A stretch of DNA of 64,000 nt from Mayfieldus sp038040285 (GTDB taxonomy: Bacteria > Actinomycetota > Thermoleophilia > Solirubrobacterales > 70-9). The notes beneath the pieces were generated by a model, which searched no databases, was not told where the DNA came from, and saw only the letters and a list, made by a program, of their open reading frames with translations. Where the stretch lies: positions 1 to 64,000 of the forward strand of contig JBBPIN010000011.1 of NCBI GenBank assembly GCA_038040285.1, in the 5' to 3' direction. The position numbers and the translations under genes are program-made. Below, in pieces: positions 40,475 to 49,700 of the stretch (positions are counted from its first letter, which is position 1; each line of letters starts with the position of its first letter).

Positions 40475-40615
40475 GCGCTACCTCCTTCTATCTAGTCCGG
40501 AAGCTTAGTTCTGCGAATTCCTCGCCGGACGGTCATTCGAATGGCCGGCGGACGGTAGTTCGACTCCAATCGGCTGACTTCAAGTCAGTCTTGCAGGCCG
40601 TCGAAGCGGGCTTCG
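40475..40615. promoter_or_regulatory. Divergent promoter region of msrB and CAP gene with repeats
   Basis: Two imperfect 17-nt direct repeats (40524-40540 and 40547-40563, 14 of 17 matching, both ending in TTCGA) with a 23-nt period, then a palindrome CTGACTT-C-AAGTCAG (40574-40588). The repeats may be operator sites or activator boxes; nothing assigns a regulator. Confidence 0.5.
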
Positions 40616-41236
40616 ATGAGGCGAACGGCCATTCTGGGGATTCTCTGCATGCTGGTGATGCTTGCACTGGCGAGCAACGCCCCCGCGCTCGATAGGTCTG
40701 GCGTTCTCTCCAGCGGGCCGAACATCCGCGCGCTTGCCCTCTCGGGCAACCCCGTCGCCCTCCGGGCCCTCGCCGCCTCGACTGACACGTGTGCCGGCAC
40801 CGACGACCCGAACGCCCCCGTCGCAGCCCAGGAGGCGGCGATGGAGTGCATGGTCAACTTCGCGCGTCAGGAGGCGGGCCTGCCGGGGCTCGACGATTCG
40901 CGCAAGCTCGATGGCTCCGCCCACAACAAGGCGGTCGACATCCTGCGCTGCAACCAGTTCAGCCACGAGGCCTGCGGGCGCGACTTCCTCTACTGGTTCC
41001 GCCGCGCCGGCTACCTGAGCAGCCGTTGCTGGTGGGCGGGGGAGAACCTCGCCTGGGGCACGGGCAGCCTGGGGTCGGTGCGCTCGGTGATTAAGGCGTG
41101 GCTTCACTCGCCCTCGCACCGCGCCAACCTGCTCGGCGCCGAGTACGACGACTTCGGGATCTCGCTGCGGGTCGGCGCTCTCGGCGGTAGCTCCAACGCC
41201 CACCTCTGGGTCAACCACTTCGGTCGCCACTGCTGA
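40616..41236 (+). CDS. Secreted CAP-domain (SCP/PR-1-like) protein
   Basis: 206 residues with a signal peptide (ILGILCMLVMLALASNAPA). The CAP core has AHNKAVDILRCNQFSHE, GENLAWGTGSLGSV, and the C-terminal HLWVNHFGRHC. The two His in HNKA and FSHE and a later Glu form the expected cation cavity. Eight or so Cys suggest disulfides outside the cell. Function of bacterial CAP proteins is mostly unknown; lipid binding and proteolysis have been proposed. Confidence 0.85.
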   Translation: MRRTAILGILCMLVMLALASNAPALDRSGVLSSGPNIRALALSGNPVALRALAASTDTCAGTDDPNAPVAAQEAAMECMVNFARQEAGLPGLDDSRKLDGSAHNKAVDILRCNQFSHEACGRDFLYWFRRAGYLSSRCWWAGENLAWGTGSLGSVRSVIKAWLHSPSHRANLLGAEYDDFGISLRVGALGGSSNAHLWVNHFGRHC

Positions 41237-41272
41237 ACGGCCCGGTCCGCCGGGCACGCCTAGGATGCCCGC

Positions 41273-42052
41273 GTGCCCGAGTCCTTCTATGAGGCCGATG
41301 GCGAGCGGTTCGCCTCCACCGAGCTGACCCGCGGACCGTGGGACCCCGAGACCCAGCACGCCGGTCCGCCGGCCGCGCTGCTGGGGCGTGAGGTCGAGCG
41401 CCTCGAGGACGCTGAGGAGTTTCAGGTCGCTCGCATCACCTTCGAGATCCTGCGCGCGGTGCCGATTGCGCCGCTGCGGGTCGAGGCCCGAGTGGTGCGA
41501 CCGGGGCGCCGGGTGCAGCTGGTCGAGGGTTCGCTGTCCGACCAGGAGGGAGAGGTGATGCGGGCAACCGCCTGGCGCCTGCGCACCGCGCCGGTGGAGC
41601 TGCCCGAGCTGCCCCAGCCAGAGCCGCCGCCGGGCCCCGAGGCCGCCGAGCCGCGCGACTTCGTGCCCACCGGCCAGGAGGTCGGCTACCACACCGCGAT
41701 GGAGTACCGGTTCCTAGAGGGGGCGTTCCGTGAGCCGGGCCCGGCGAAGGTCTGGATGCGGATGCGTCACCCGCTGGTTGGCGGCGAGCAGACTTCCCCA
41801 CTTCAGCGGGTGCTGACCGCCGCCGACTCCGGCAACGGCGTCAGCGCGACGCTGGACTGGCGCCGCTTTCTGTTCATCAACGTCGATCTCAGCGTCCACC
41901 TCGAGCGTATGCCGACCGGCGAGTGGGTCTGCCTCGACGCCATCACCCTGCCGCAGCCGAACGGGGTCGGCATCGCCGACACCCTGCTGCTCGACGAGCG
42001 GGGGCGGATCGGGCGTGGGTTGCAAACGTTGCTTGTCAGCGAACGCGACTGA
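41273..42052 (+). CDS. Acyl-CoA thioesterase-like double-hotdog protein
   Basis: 259 residues from GTG 41273. Signatures of the TesB-like two-hotdog fold: HAGPPAALLGREVERL in the first half and LDWRRFLFINVDLSVHLER with an Asp/Ser region in the second. The family hydrolyses acyl-CoA. It is likely a free thioesterase linked to fatty-acid metabolism, given the enoyl-CoA hydratase nearby. A Pro-rich linker (ELPQPEPPPGPEAAEP) joins the halves. Confidence 0.75.
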   Translation: MPESFYEADGERFASTELTRGPWDPETQHAGPPAALLGREVERLEDAEEFQVARITFEILRAVPIAPLRVEARVVRPGRRVQLVEGSLSDQEGEVMRATAWRLRTAPVELPELPQPEPPPGPEAAEPRDFVPTGQEVGYHTAMEYRFLEGAFREPGPAKVWMRMRHPLVGGEQTSPLQRVLTAADSGNGVSATLDWRRFLFINVDLSVHLERMPTGEWVCLDAITLPQPNGVGIADTLLLDERGRIGRGLQTLLVSERD

Positions 42053-42147
42053 CGCGCGATCCGCCCGCCTACTTCATAGTGGTGGGCTGTGGCTGGTCAA
42101 GTGTCCAGCCGATGAATTGCCGTTCAGGGGTGGGCCCCCGAGGCCCG

Positions 42148-42768
42148 ATGGCAAGACAGATGCTCTTCTCACTCCCAGCCGAGCTTGGGTATGCGGCGCT
42201 GTTCGGGCTTTTGCTCGTCGAGTACGCCGGGCTTCCGCTGCCCGGCGAGACCGCCCTGCTCGGTGCGGTGGTGCTGGCCGGCGCCGGACAGCTCTCGCTG
42301 CCGCTGGTGATCATGCTCGCGGTCGCGGCGACGATCCTCGGCGACTGCCTCGGTTACGTAATCGGCCGCCGCGGCGGACGGATGCTGCTCCTACGACCGG
42401 GGCGATTCGTCGCCAGGCGCCATCGAATGCTTCACGGTGCGGAGCGGTTCTTCGCCCGCTACGGCGACGCAGCCGTTTTCCTCTCGCGCTGGGTCCCCTG
42501 CGCCCGCTATCTGACCCCCCTCACGGCGGGCGCCGCGCAGATGTCGTGGCACCGCTTCATGGTCTTCAACGTCGCCGGCGGGGTCGTCTGGGTTGCCAGC
42601 CTGGCTTTCGTAGCCGCCTATTTCGGGGCCGCCGGAGCAGCCACCGTGTCGGGATTGGGCCTCGTGGCCGCGATCGGCGGCGCCGTGCTCGCCTGGGCGC
42701 GGGCGGCGATTGCGCGGCGCCAGGGCGTCGATCCCGAGGCGGCGCGCGCTCAGACCGCTAATGCCTGA
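42148..42768 (+). CDS. DedA-family membrane protein
   Basis: 206 residues from ATG 42148. Five or six membrane segments with the DedA motifs LLVEYAGLPLPGETALL, GDCLGYVIGRRGG and RWVPCARYLTPLTAGAAQM. DedA proteins are thought to move or exchange phospholipids and undecaprenyl phosphate and need the acidic and Arg residues seen here. C-terminal tail is Ala/Arg-rich and cytoplasmic. Confidence 0.9.
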   Translation: MARQMLFSLPAELGYAALFGLLLVEYAGLPLPGETALLGAVVLAGAGQLSLPLVIMLAVAATILGDCLGYVIGRRGGRMLLLRPGRFVARRHRMLHGAERFFARYGDAAVFLSRWVPCARYLTPLTAGAAQMSWHRFMVFNVAGGVVWVASLAFVAAYFGAAGAATVSGLGLVAAIGGAVLAWARAAIARRQGVDPEAARAQTANA

Positions 42769-42811
42769 CCCGTTGACGGGCTAACGGACTCGGCCATGCG
42801 AGCCGATATGG

Positions 42812-43546
42812 GTGTTTGTGGAGGTTCGCACCAACTCCGTAGCCCCACCTGCGAAACGCTCCCCGAGTAGCTCTGTCACAGAGATTCGCCTCGCGGGAGC
42901 CTCGCCCCCTTCCGGCTTCCTGCAGAGGCGGGGACGGAGGGTCCGGGAGATCGTGCACAAGCGCCGGGCCAGCGCCGGAACGCTCTTGGTCGCCGAGGAC
43001 GCCCTGGTCGTCGATGCGCGGGCCGAATTCAGAGGCCGGCTCGAGATCCCGTGGGACTCGATCCGCAAGGCGGTCGTGGACGACGGTGCGCGCTGGGGTT
43101 ACGTCTCCGAGGTCTGCCGCTTCCCCGTCTACGCCGATCGTCCCGACGGTCCTGGCTACGGAGCGCTGGTCGGTCCGCTGTGGAGCAACGCCGCGTCGTT
43201 GATGCCCCCCGAGTGCCCGGTGGCGGCGCTGGACCCGGTTCCGGCACAGGCCCCCAACTTGGCGCTGATCTTCGAGCCAGCCATTCCCGCCCCCGCACCG
43301 CGCGGGCAGAACGGTCACCGGTCCGCTGAGACGGATTCGATCGTCGGCCTGCTTCTGTGCGCGGACGACCCCGATGCCGCCCGCGCCGCGCTCGGCGAGC
43401 GGCTCGCAATCGGAGATGTCGACCACGACGACCTCGAGTACCTGATTCGGAACGGCGACGCTCATTCGGGCAACGGCCATGCCGGCAACAGCGCGTCGGG
43501 CAACGGCCCGGTCCGCAACGGCCCGTCGGGCAACGGCGCTTCATAG
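42812..43546 (+). CDS. Uncharacterised protein with a GNG-repeat tail
   Basis: 244 residues from GTG 42812; the first 60 residues may be translated from a later start. A central domain (residues about 45-180) has a strand-rich beginning (AGTLLVAEDALVVDARAEF) and a DDPDAARAALGERLAIGD helix. The tail after residue 215 is six imperfect repeats around GNG/RNG (for example SGNGPVRNGPSGNG). I do not recognise the family; the central part may be a SHOCT-like C-terminal segment (ERLAIGDVDHDDLEYLI). No membrane segment. Confidence 0.6.
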   Translation: MFVEVRTNSVAPPAKRSPSSSVTEIRLAGASPPSGFLQRRGRRVREIVHKRRASAGTLLVAEDALVVDARAEFRGRLEIPWDSIRKAVVDDGARWGYVSEVCRFPVYADRPDGPGYGALVGPLWSNAASLMPPECPVAALDPVPAQAPNLALIFEPAIPAPAPRGQNGHRSAETDSIVGLLLCADDPDAARAALGERLAIGDVDHDDLEYLIRNGDAHSGNGHAGNSASGNGPVRNGPSGNGAS

Positions 43547-43588
43547 GCGAGACTGACCGACCGGCGGCGAGCATAGACTCGCCGCGCG

Positions 43589-44611
43589 ATGGGGGAAAGC
43601 ACCGGCAGCCTCCCCGACCCGCCCGATCGCCCGGACGATTCGGCCGGGCGCGGCCGGGCACCGTTCCCGGCTCGATTGCTGGGCAGGGGCGCACGCGGGG
43701 CCCAGCGCGTGGCTCGAGCGACCGGAATCGAGGGCGCGACGGAGGCCATCGCCGAGGAGGCGATCGTGCGTGCGATCGAGAGCCAGGCGGCGGAGCGGGC
43801 GCTGGCGCGGGTGCTGGAGGGACCGGTGGTCGAGGAAGCGGTCGAGCAGGCGATGCGCAGCCCGGCAGTCGAGCGGGCGCTCACCGATGCGATCGACAGC
43901 GAGCTGATCGATCGGGTCTGGGAGCGGCTCCTGGCCAGCGACGAGGCCCAGAAACTCGTCGAGCGGATCGCCGAGGCGCCGGAGGTGCGCAGCGCGATCA
44001 CCGCCCAGGGCGCCGGGCTGATCGAGGACATCGGGCGCGAGGCCGCCCAGGCGACGCACCGCCTCGACGACGGATTCGAGCGCGTCGTCCGGCGCATCTT
44101 CTTCCGCAAGCGGCGAGAGGAAAAGACAAATCGAGCGGGAGCCGTGAGCCGCACGATTGCGATGGCGCTCGACGGGGCGATCCTCAACGCGGGGTTTCTC
44201 GCCCTCTCGGGTGTGATCACGCTCGTGTTCTCATTGGCCTTCGGACAGGGGGGTGAGGCGTCCGCGCCCGCGATCGCGATTGGGGCCGCCGCCTGGATCG
44301 TGATGGGCTCGCTGTACCTGATCTCCTTCTGGGCGTTGGCCGGTCAGACGCCGGGCATGCGCTTCGTGCGAATTCATCTCGACTCGGAGCAAGGCAGGCG
44401 GATCGGGCTTCGCCGAGCTGTGCGGCGCCTCTTCGGGCTCGTGCTCGCGATCCTGCCGCTCGGCGCCGGGCTATGGGCGATCGTCTTCTCGGGGGACCGG
44501 CGCGGTTGGCAGGATCGCTTTGCCGGCACCGAGGTGCTCTACGCCGGCACCTCGTCGGCTCCCGCGCCGTGGACCGGCTCCCCGCAAGCCAGCGAGGGAC
44601 TCGCGGGATGA
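43589..44611 (+). CDS. RDD-family membrane protein with a long helical N-terminus
   Basis: 340 residues. The first 185 residues are hydrophilic, mostly helical and rich in A, E, R and V (AIAEEAIVRAIESQAAERAL) with internal near-repeats, and may be a coiled coil. The C-terminal half is an RDD domain with three membrane segments: RTIAMALDGAILNAGFLAL, AAWIVMGSLYLISFWALAG and LFGLVLAILPLGAGLW, plus the basic stretch RRIGLRRAVRR and DRRGWQDRFAGT. Function of RDD proteins is mostly unknown. The stop overlaps the enoyl-CoA hydratase start (ATGA). Confidence 0.8.
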   Translation: MGESTGSLPDPPDRPDDSAGRGRAPFPARLLGRGARGAQRVARATGIEGATEAIAEEAIVRAIESQAAERALARVLEGPVVEEAVEQAMRSPAVERALTDAIDSELIDRVWERLLASDEAQKLVERIAEAPEVRSAITAQGAGLIEDIGREAAQATHRLDDGFERVVRRIFFRKRREEKTNRAGAVSRTIAMALDGAILNAGFLALSGVITLVFSLAFGQGGEASAPAIAIGAAAWIVMGSLYLISFWALAGQTPGMRFVRIHLDSEQGRRIGLRRAVRRLFGLVLAILPLGAGLWAIVFSGDRRGWQDRFAGTEVLYAGTSSAPAPWTGSPQASEGLAG

Positions 44612-45507
44612 GCTTCGAGACCCTGCTCTACTCGCTCGACGATGGGATCGCGACGATCACCCTCAACCGCCCCGATTCGCTGAACACGATCGTGCCTCCG
44701 ATGCCCGACGAGCTGGAGGCGGCGGTGCACGAAGCGATCGCCGACCGGGCGGTGAAGGTGATCGTGCTGCGCGGCGCCGGCAGGGCGTTCTGCGCCGGAT
44801 TCGACTTCGGCGAGGGTTTCCATCACTGGGACGAGGGCCTGACCACCGACGGGCAGTGGGACCCGGGCAAGGACTTCGCGGCCGCCACGGCGCAGAGCCT
44901 CGGGCCGGTGCCCAAGTTCATGAGCATGTGGCGCTCGCCGAAGCCGGTGATCGCCCAGGTTCACGGCTGGTGCGTGGGCGGCGGCAGCGACATGGCGCTG
45001 TGCGCGGACCTGGTGATCGCCAGCGAGGACGCCCGCATCGGGACGCCGTACTCGCGCGTCTGGGGCTGTTACCTGACCGGGATGTGGCTCTACCGGCTCG
45101 GGTTGACCCGGGCCAAGGAGCTCGCCCTGACCGGCAAGCCGCTGTCGGGCCGCGAGGCTGCGGAGATCGAGCTGATCAACCGCGCCGTCCCGTTCAGCGA
45201 GCTGGAGAAGACGGTGCGGAAGGAGGCCACCCGGCTCGCTTCGCTACCCGGCTCGCAGCTCGCGGCGATGAAACTGATCGTCAACCAGGCCTACGAGAAC
45301 ATGGGCCTCGCCTCGACCCAGTTCCTGGGCCCGATCCTCGACGGGTTGATGCGCAACACGCCCGATGCCCGCCACTTCGTCGAGACCGCGGAAGCGGAGG
45401 GCGTCGGGGCCGCGATCGAGCACCGCGACGGCCCGTTCGGCGACTACAGCCAGGCTCCGGCGTCAGAGAAGCCGGATCCAGGAAACGTCATCGATCCATT
45501 GGATTGA
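44608..45507 (+). CDS. Enoyl-CoA hydratase/isomerase family protein
   Basis: 299 residues from ATG 44608. Crotonase-fold signatures: ATITLNRPDSLNT, the oxyanion GAGRAFCAGFDF and QVHGWCVGGGSDMALCAD. The Glu residues of a true hydratase are not clear: the second catalytic Glu position reads near ARIGTPYSRVWG, with no Glu, so it could catalyse another crotonase reaction such as isomerisation or thioester hydrolysis. Coupled to the RDD gene; the thioesterase lies nearby. Confidence 0.85.
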   Translation: MSFETLLYSLDDGIATITLNRPDSLNTIVPPMPDELEAAVHEAIADRAVKVIVLRGAGRAFCAGFDFGEGFHHWDEGLTTDGQWDPGKDFAAATAQSLGPVPKFMSMWRSPKPVIAQVHGWCVGGGSDMALCADLVIASEDARIGTPYSRVWGCYLTGMWLYRLGLTRAKELALTGKPLSGREAAEIELINRAVPFSELEKTVRKEATRLASLPGSQLAAMKLIVNQAYENMGLASTQFLGPILDGLMRNTPDARHFVETAEAEGVGAAIEHRDGPFGDYSQAPASEKPDPGNVIDPLD

Positions 45508-45553
45508 CCGCCGCCCGATTCGGTCTCGGATAGAGTTTCGTACCGGAGGAGCG

Positions 45554-46729
45554 GTGACGGCAAGGAAGCCCGCACTTGGAGTGATCGGGACGATCGCAGG
45601 CCTGATCGTCAGCTTCGCCTGCGTCGCCGCCCTGTTCGCGAGCACGGCAGGAGCTGCGGAGCCGGTCTGGCTGTGCAAGCCGGGCATCGCCAACAACCCC
45701 TGCGAGCCGAGCCTCAAGACGACGCTCGTATCTCCGACGGGCCAGGTCCTCGGGGTGCGAAACGTGCAGCCGGTGAGGCATCCGAAGATCGACTGCTTCT
45801 ACGTCTACCCGACGGTCAGCGACCAGAAGACGGGCAACGCGAACCTCAACATCGACCCCGAGGAGCGCTCGATCGCGCTCTATCAGGCGGCTCGCTACTC
45901 GCAGCAGTGCCGGGTGTTCGCCCCGATGTATCGGCAGCTCACCCTGCTCGGGATCTTCGGCGCACAGCCGGGAAACCCCCAGCTCGGCTACGCCGACGTC
46001 CTCAACGCCTGGAAGACCTACCTTCAGAAGTACAACCACGGTCGCGGTGTGGTGCTGATCGGCCACTCGCAGGGCACCTTCGTGCTGCGGCAGCTGATCC
46101 GCCAGGAGATCGACCCGAATCCGGCCGAGAGAAGGAAGCTCGTCTCCGCGATCCTGCTCGGCGGCAACGTGACGGTGAAGCAGGGCCAGGACGTCGGCGG
46201 CGACTTCCAGAACATCCCGGCCTGCCGCTCGGAAGGGCAGATCGGCTGCGTGGTCGCCTTCTCGACCTTCAACGCACCGGTGCCCGCGAACGCGAGATTC
46301 GGCCGGGCTGGCGCCGGATTCCAGGTGCTGTGCACGAACCCGGCCTCCCTCGGCGGCGGCTCGGGCTCGCTGAAGTCGATCGTCCCGACCGAGCCGTTCG
46401 CGCCCGGTACCACGATCGGCATTGCGACGACCGTGGTCGGTCTGACGCTGCCGGCGGTCTCTACGCCGTGGGTCGAGGTCGACGGCGCCTACAACGGCCA
46501 GTGCTCATCCGCCAACAACGCCAACGTGCTGCAGATCACCGGAGTGCCCGGCGCACCGCACCTCAATGCGATTCCGGACGCGAGCTGGGGCCTGCACCTC
46601 GTGGACGCCAATATCGCGCTCGGCAACCTCGTCGACGTCGTGGACGAGCAGGCCGACGCCTTCGTCAAGGAAAACAAGCCCCACGGGCATCAGCACGGGA
46701 AGCACCACCAGTCCCACGGGCATCATTAG
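45554..46729 (+). CDS. Secreted DUF3089 alpha/beta-hydrolase with a His-rich tail
   Basis: 391 residues from GTG 45554, with GGAGGA three to nine nt upstream. Signal peptide (VIGTIAGLIVSFACVAALFA). The DUF3089 core has FYVYPTVSDQ, the nucleophile elbow VLIGHSQGTF and a C-terminal His near HLVDANIALG. The last 17 residues are a His cluster (HGHQHGKHHQSHGHH), a likely metal-binding tail that is unusual for the family. Probably an extracellular esterase or lipase. Confidence 0.85.
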   Translation: MTARKPALGVIGTIAGLIVSFACVAALFASTAGAAEPVWLCKPGIANNPCEPSLKTTLVSPTGQVLGVRNVQPVRHPKIDCFYVYPTVSDQKTGNANLNIDPEERSIALYQAARYSQQCRVFAPMYRQLTLLGIFGAQPGNPQLGYADVLNAWKTYLQKYNHGRGVVLIGHSQGTFVLRQLIRQEIDPNPAERRKLVSAILLGGNVTVKQGQDVGGDFQNIPACRSEGQIGCVVAFSTFNAPVPANARFGRAGAGFQVLCTNPASLGGGSGSLKSIVPTEPFAPGTTIGIATTVVGLTLPAVSTPWVEVDGAYNGQCSSANNANVLQITGVPGAPHLNAIPDASWGLHLVDANIALGNLVDVVDEQADAFVKENKPHGHQHGKHHQSHGHH

Positions 46730-46753
46730 CGGAACGGCCCGAGGGCTCTGTAA

Positions 46754-49700
46754 TCAGCCGCAGCCGGTGTTGTTGCCGCAGCTCGAGCAGGTGTAGCAAC
46801 TGCCCGTGCGCTGCATCATGCCGCCGCACTGATCGCAGGCGGGCCCCAGCTCCGGGCCTGACATTGCCGCCGGTCGAACCGGGGGAGTGTCGGTGAGAGC
46901 CTCGGCGGCGGGAACCGACTCGCTCTCGGCCTTCGCCTCAGGCGATCCGTCGCCCGAGCCGTTGCCGCCCTTGGTGTGGCCGTTCTCACCCTTCGAGTGC
47001 CCGTCGCCGCCGCCGTTGCCGGCCTCGGCGTCCAGCCCGGCGTCCTCGGCCTCGCGGCGGGCCCGCACGTCGGGCGTCAGGATTCCCAGCTCCTCGAGGT
47101 AGTCGGGGTCGGCGATGAATCGGCTCGCCAGCCAGCGCATGATGTAGTCGGGCATCGACTTCGCGAACGGGATCTCGGGGTTGGTGGTGATCCCCTCCGG
47201 GTCGAAGCGCATGTAGCTGAACTTCTTCACGAACACCTCGAGCGGCACGCCGTACTGAAGGCCGATCGAGATCGCGGTCGCGAAGGCGTTCATCATCCCG
47301 CGCAGGGTCGAGCCTTCCTTGCCGATGTCGGTGAGGAAGATCTCGCCGATCGAGCCGTCCTCGTACTTGCCGGCGGTGATGTAGCCCTCGTGGCCGGCGA
47401 TCGAGAACTTGTGGGTGATCGACTCGCGCTCGCGCGGCATCTTGCGGCGCTGGGGAACCCGCTGGGCGACCTCGGCCTCGATCGCAGCTTCCTTCTCCTG
47501 CTGCGCGTCGGTGCGCAGCGCCTGCGCGGTCTTCGAGCCGTCGCGGTAGATCGCCAGCGCCTTCAATCCGCCCTTCCATCCGCGCGCATAGGCATCGGCG
47601 ATGTCCTCGATCTTTGCCGACTGGGGAAGGTTGACGGTCTTCGAGATCGCGCCGGAGATGAACGGCTGTGTGGCGGCCATCATGTCGATGTGGCCGGTGT
47701 GCGAGATCGCCCGCTCCCCGACCGCGACGTCGAACACCGGCAGGTGCTCGTCGGCCAGCTCGGGCGCGCCGATGATCGTGCCGTTCTCGTTGACGTAGGC
47801 CTCGATCTGCTCGATCTGCGGCTCCGAATATCCGAGCGTGCGCAGCGCCAGCGGCACGGAGCGGTTGACGATCGTCATCTGCCCGCCGCCGACCAGCTCC
47901 TTGAACTTGACCAGCGAGAAGTCGGGCTCGATGCCGGTCGTGTCGCAGTCCATCAGGAAGCTGATCGTCCCGGTGGGGGCGAGCACGGTCGCCTGCGCGT
48001 TGCGGTAGCCGTGCTGCTCGCCGAGCGCCACGGCGTCGTCCCACTCGTGCCGTGCCGCGTGCAGCAGCCCGTCCTCGACCAGCGACTCGTCGATCTCGTA
48101 GGCAGCGTCGCGATGCATCCGCATCACATCGTTGTGCGGCTCCCGATTTAGCTCGTACTCGTCGTAGGGGCCGATCGCGGAGGCGATCTCGGCCGAGCGC
48201 CGGTATGCGCGGCCGGTCATCAGCGCCGTGATCGCGGCGGCGACCGCACGACCCTGGTCGGAGTCATACGGCAGCCCGTCGGACATCAGCAGCGCGCCGA
48301 GGTTGGCGTAGCCGAGCCCGAGCTGGCGGAAGGCGTTGGCGTTGCGGGCGATCCCCTCGGTCGGATAGCTGGAGAAGCCGACGACGATCTCCTGGGCGAG
48401 GAAGACGATGTCGACCGCGTGCATGAAGTCGTCGACGTCGAAGCTGCCGTCCTCGCGGCGGAAGCGCATCAGGTTCAGCGAGGCGAGGTTGCAGGCCGAG
48501 TCGTCGACGTGCATGTACTCGCTGTTGTGCACCACAACACCCATGTGGACGGAGTCCTCAGAGGTCACCGAGAAGTTCTCGAAGCCCGGTACTTCGAGGT
48601 CGAAGACCTGCACGGGCGTGTCGAGCTCAACATGGCGGACCTCACTGATAAGGCTCTCACTCGAACGCGGTGTGACATCCGGAGTCAGCTCATGCGGATT
48701 CGCTGCTCCCACCGGCACGGGAGCATCGACCACTGCGCGGAGGGCGGTGCCCACTCGCAGTGATTGCGCCTCGACATAGTCGCCCTCGACTGTGAGGAAG
48801 CGATGCTCGGGCGTGCAGCGAAGGCTGGCACCGTCCTCGGTTTCGACCTCAACGAGGTGACTCGTTGTCCCTGCAACCCAGACCCTCGAGATCTGTCCGC
48901 TCTGAGGTGAGCCAGCCGCAAATGAATCCGCGAACGGTAGATCCTCCCCGGCAACACTACGTTGATGCAGCTCGTCGAAGCTGAGAAGTCCCTCGTCTGT
49001 GCGGACGAGCGTCCCGCCGACAAAGCAACACGGGTTCGACGCGTTGATCCGCCCCGACTCCGGGCAGGTGTGCCAGCGGTTGATCGTGGTGTCGTACTGG
49101 ACGCCGGGGTCGGCGCAGCGCCAGGCTGCGTCGGAGATCTGGCGCATCAGCCCGCGCGCGTCGAGCTTCTTGGTCGGCTCGCCGGTGGTGCGGGCGAGCA
49201 GCTCCCACTCGCCGCCGTTCTCGACCGCGGTCATGAACTCGTCGGTGACCCGAACCGAGTTGTTTGCGTTCTGGTACTGGATCGAGGTGAAGCCCTCGCC
49301 GTCGATCGACATGTCGAAGCCGGCATCGCGCAGCGCCGCTGCCTTTTCCTCCTCGCGCGCCTTGCACCAGACGAAGTCCTCGATGTCGGGGTGGTCGACG
49401 TTGAGCACCACCATCTTCGCGGCGCGGCGCGTCTTGCCGCCCGACTTGATCGTCCCCGCCCAGGCGTCGGCGCCGCGCATGAAGCTGACCGGGCCGGAGG
49501 CAAGGCCGCCCTTGGAGAGCGGCTCCACCGAGCTGCGGATGTTGGAGAGGTTGATCCCCGAGCCTGAGCCGCCGCGGAAGATCATTCCCTCCTTGGTGTT
49601 CCAGTCGAGGATCGACTCGATCGTGTCCTCGACGCTGAGGATGAAGCAGTTGTGAACCGCGACATTGTTTGAGAGGTACTCACCCGAGTCGGTCTGAATG

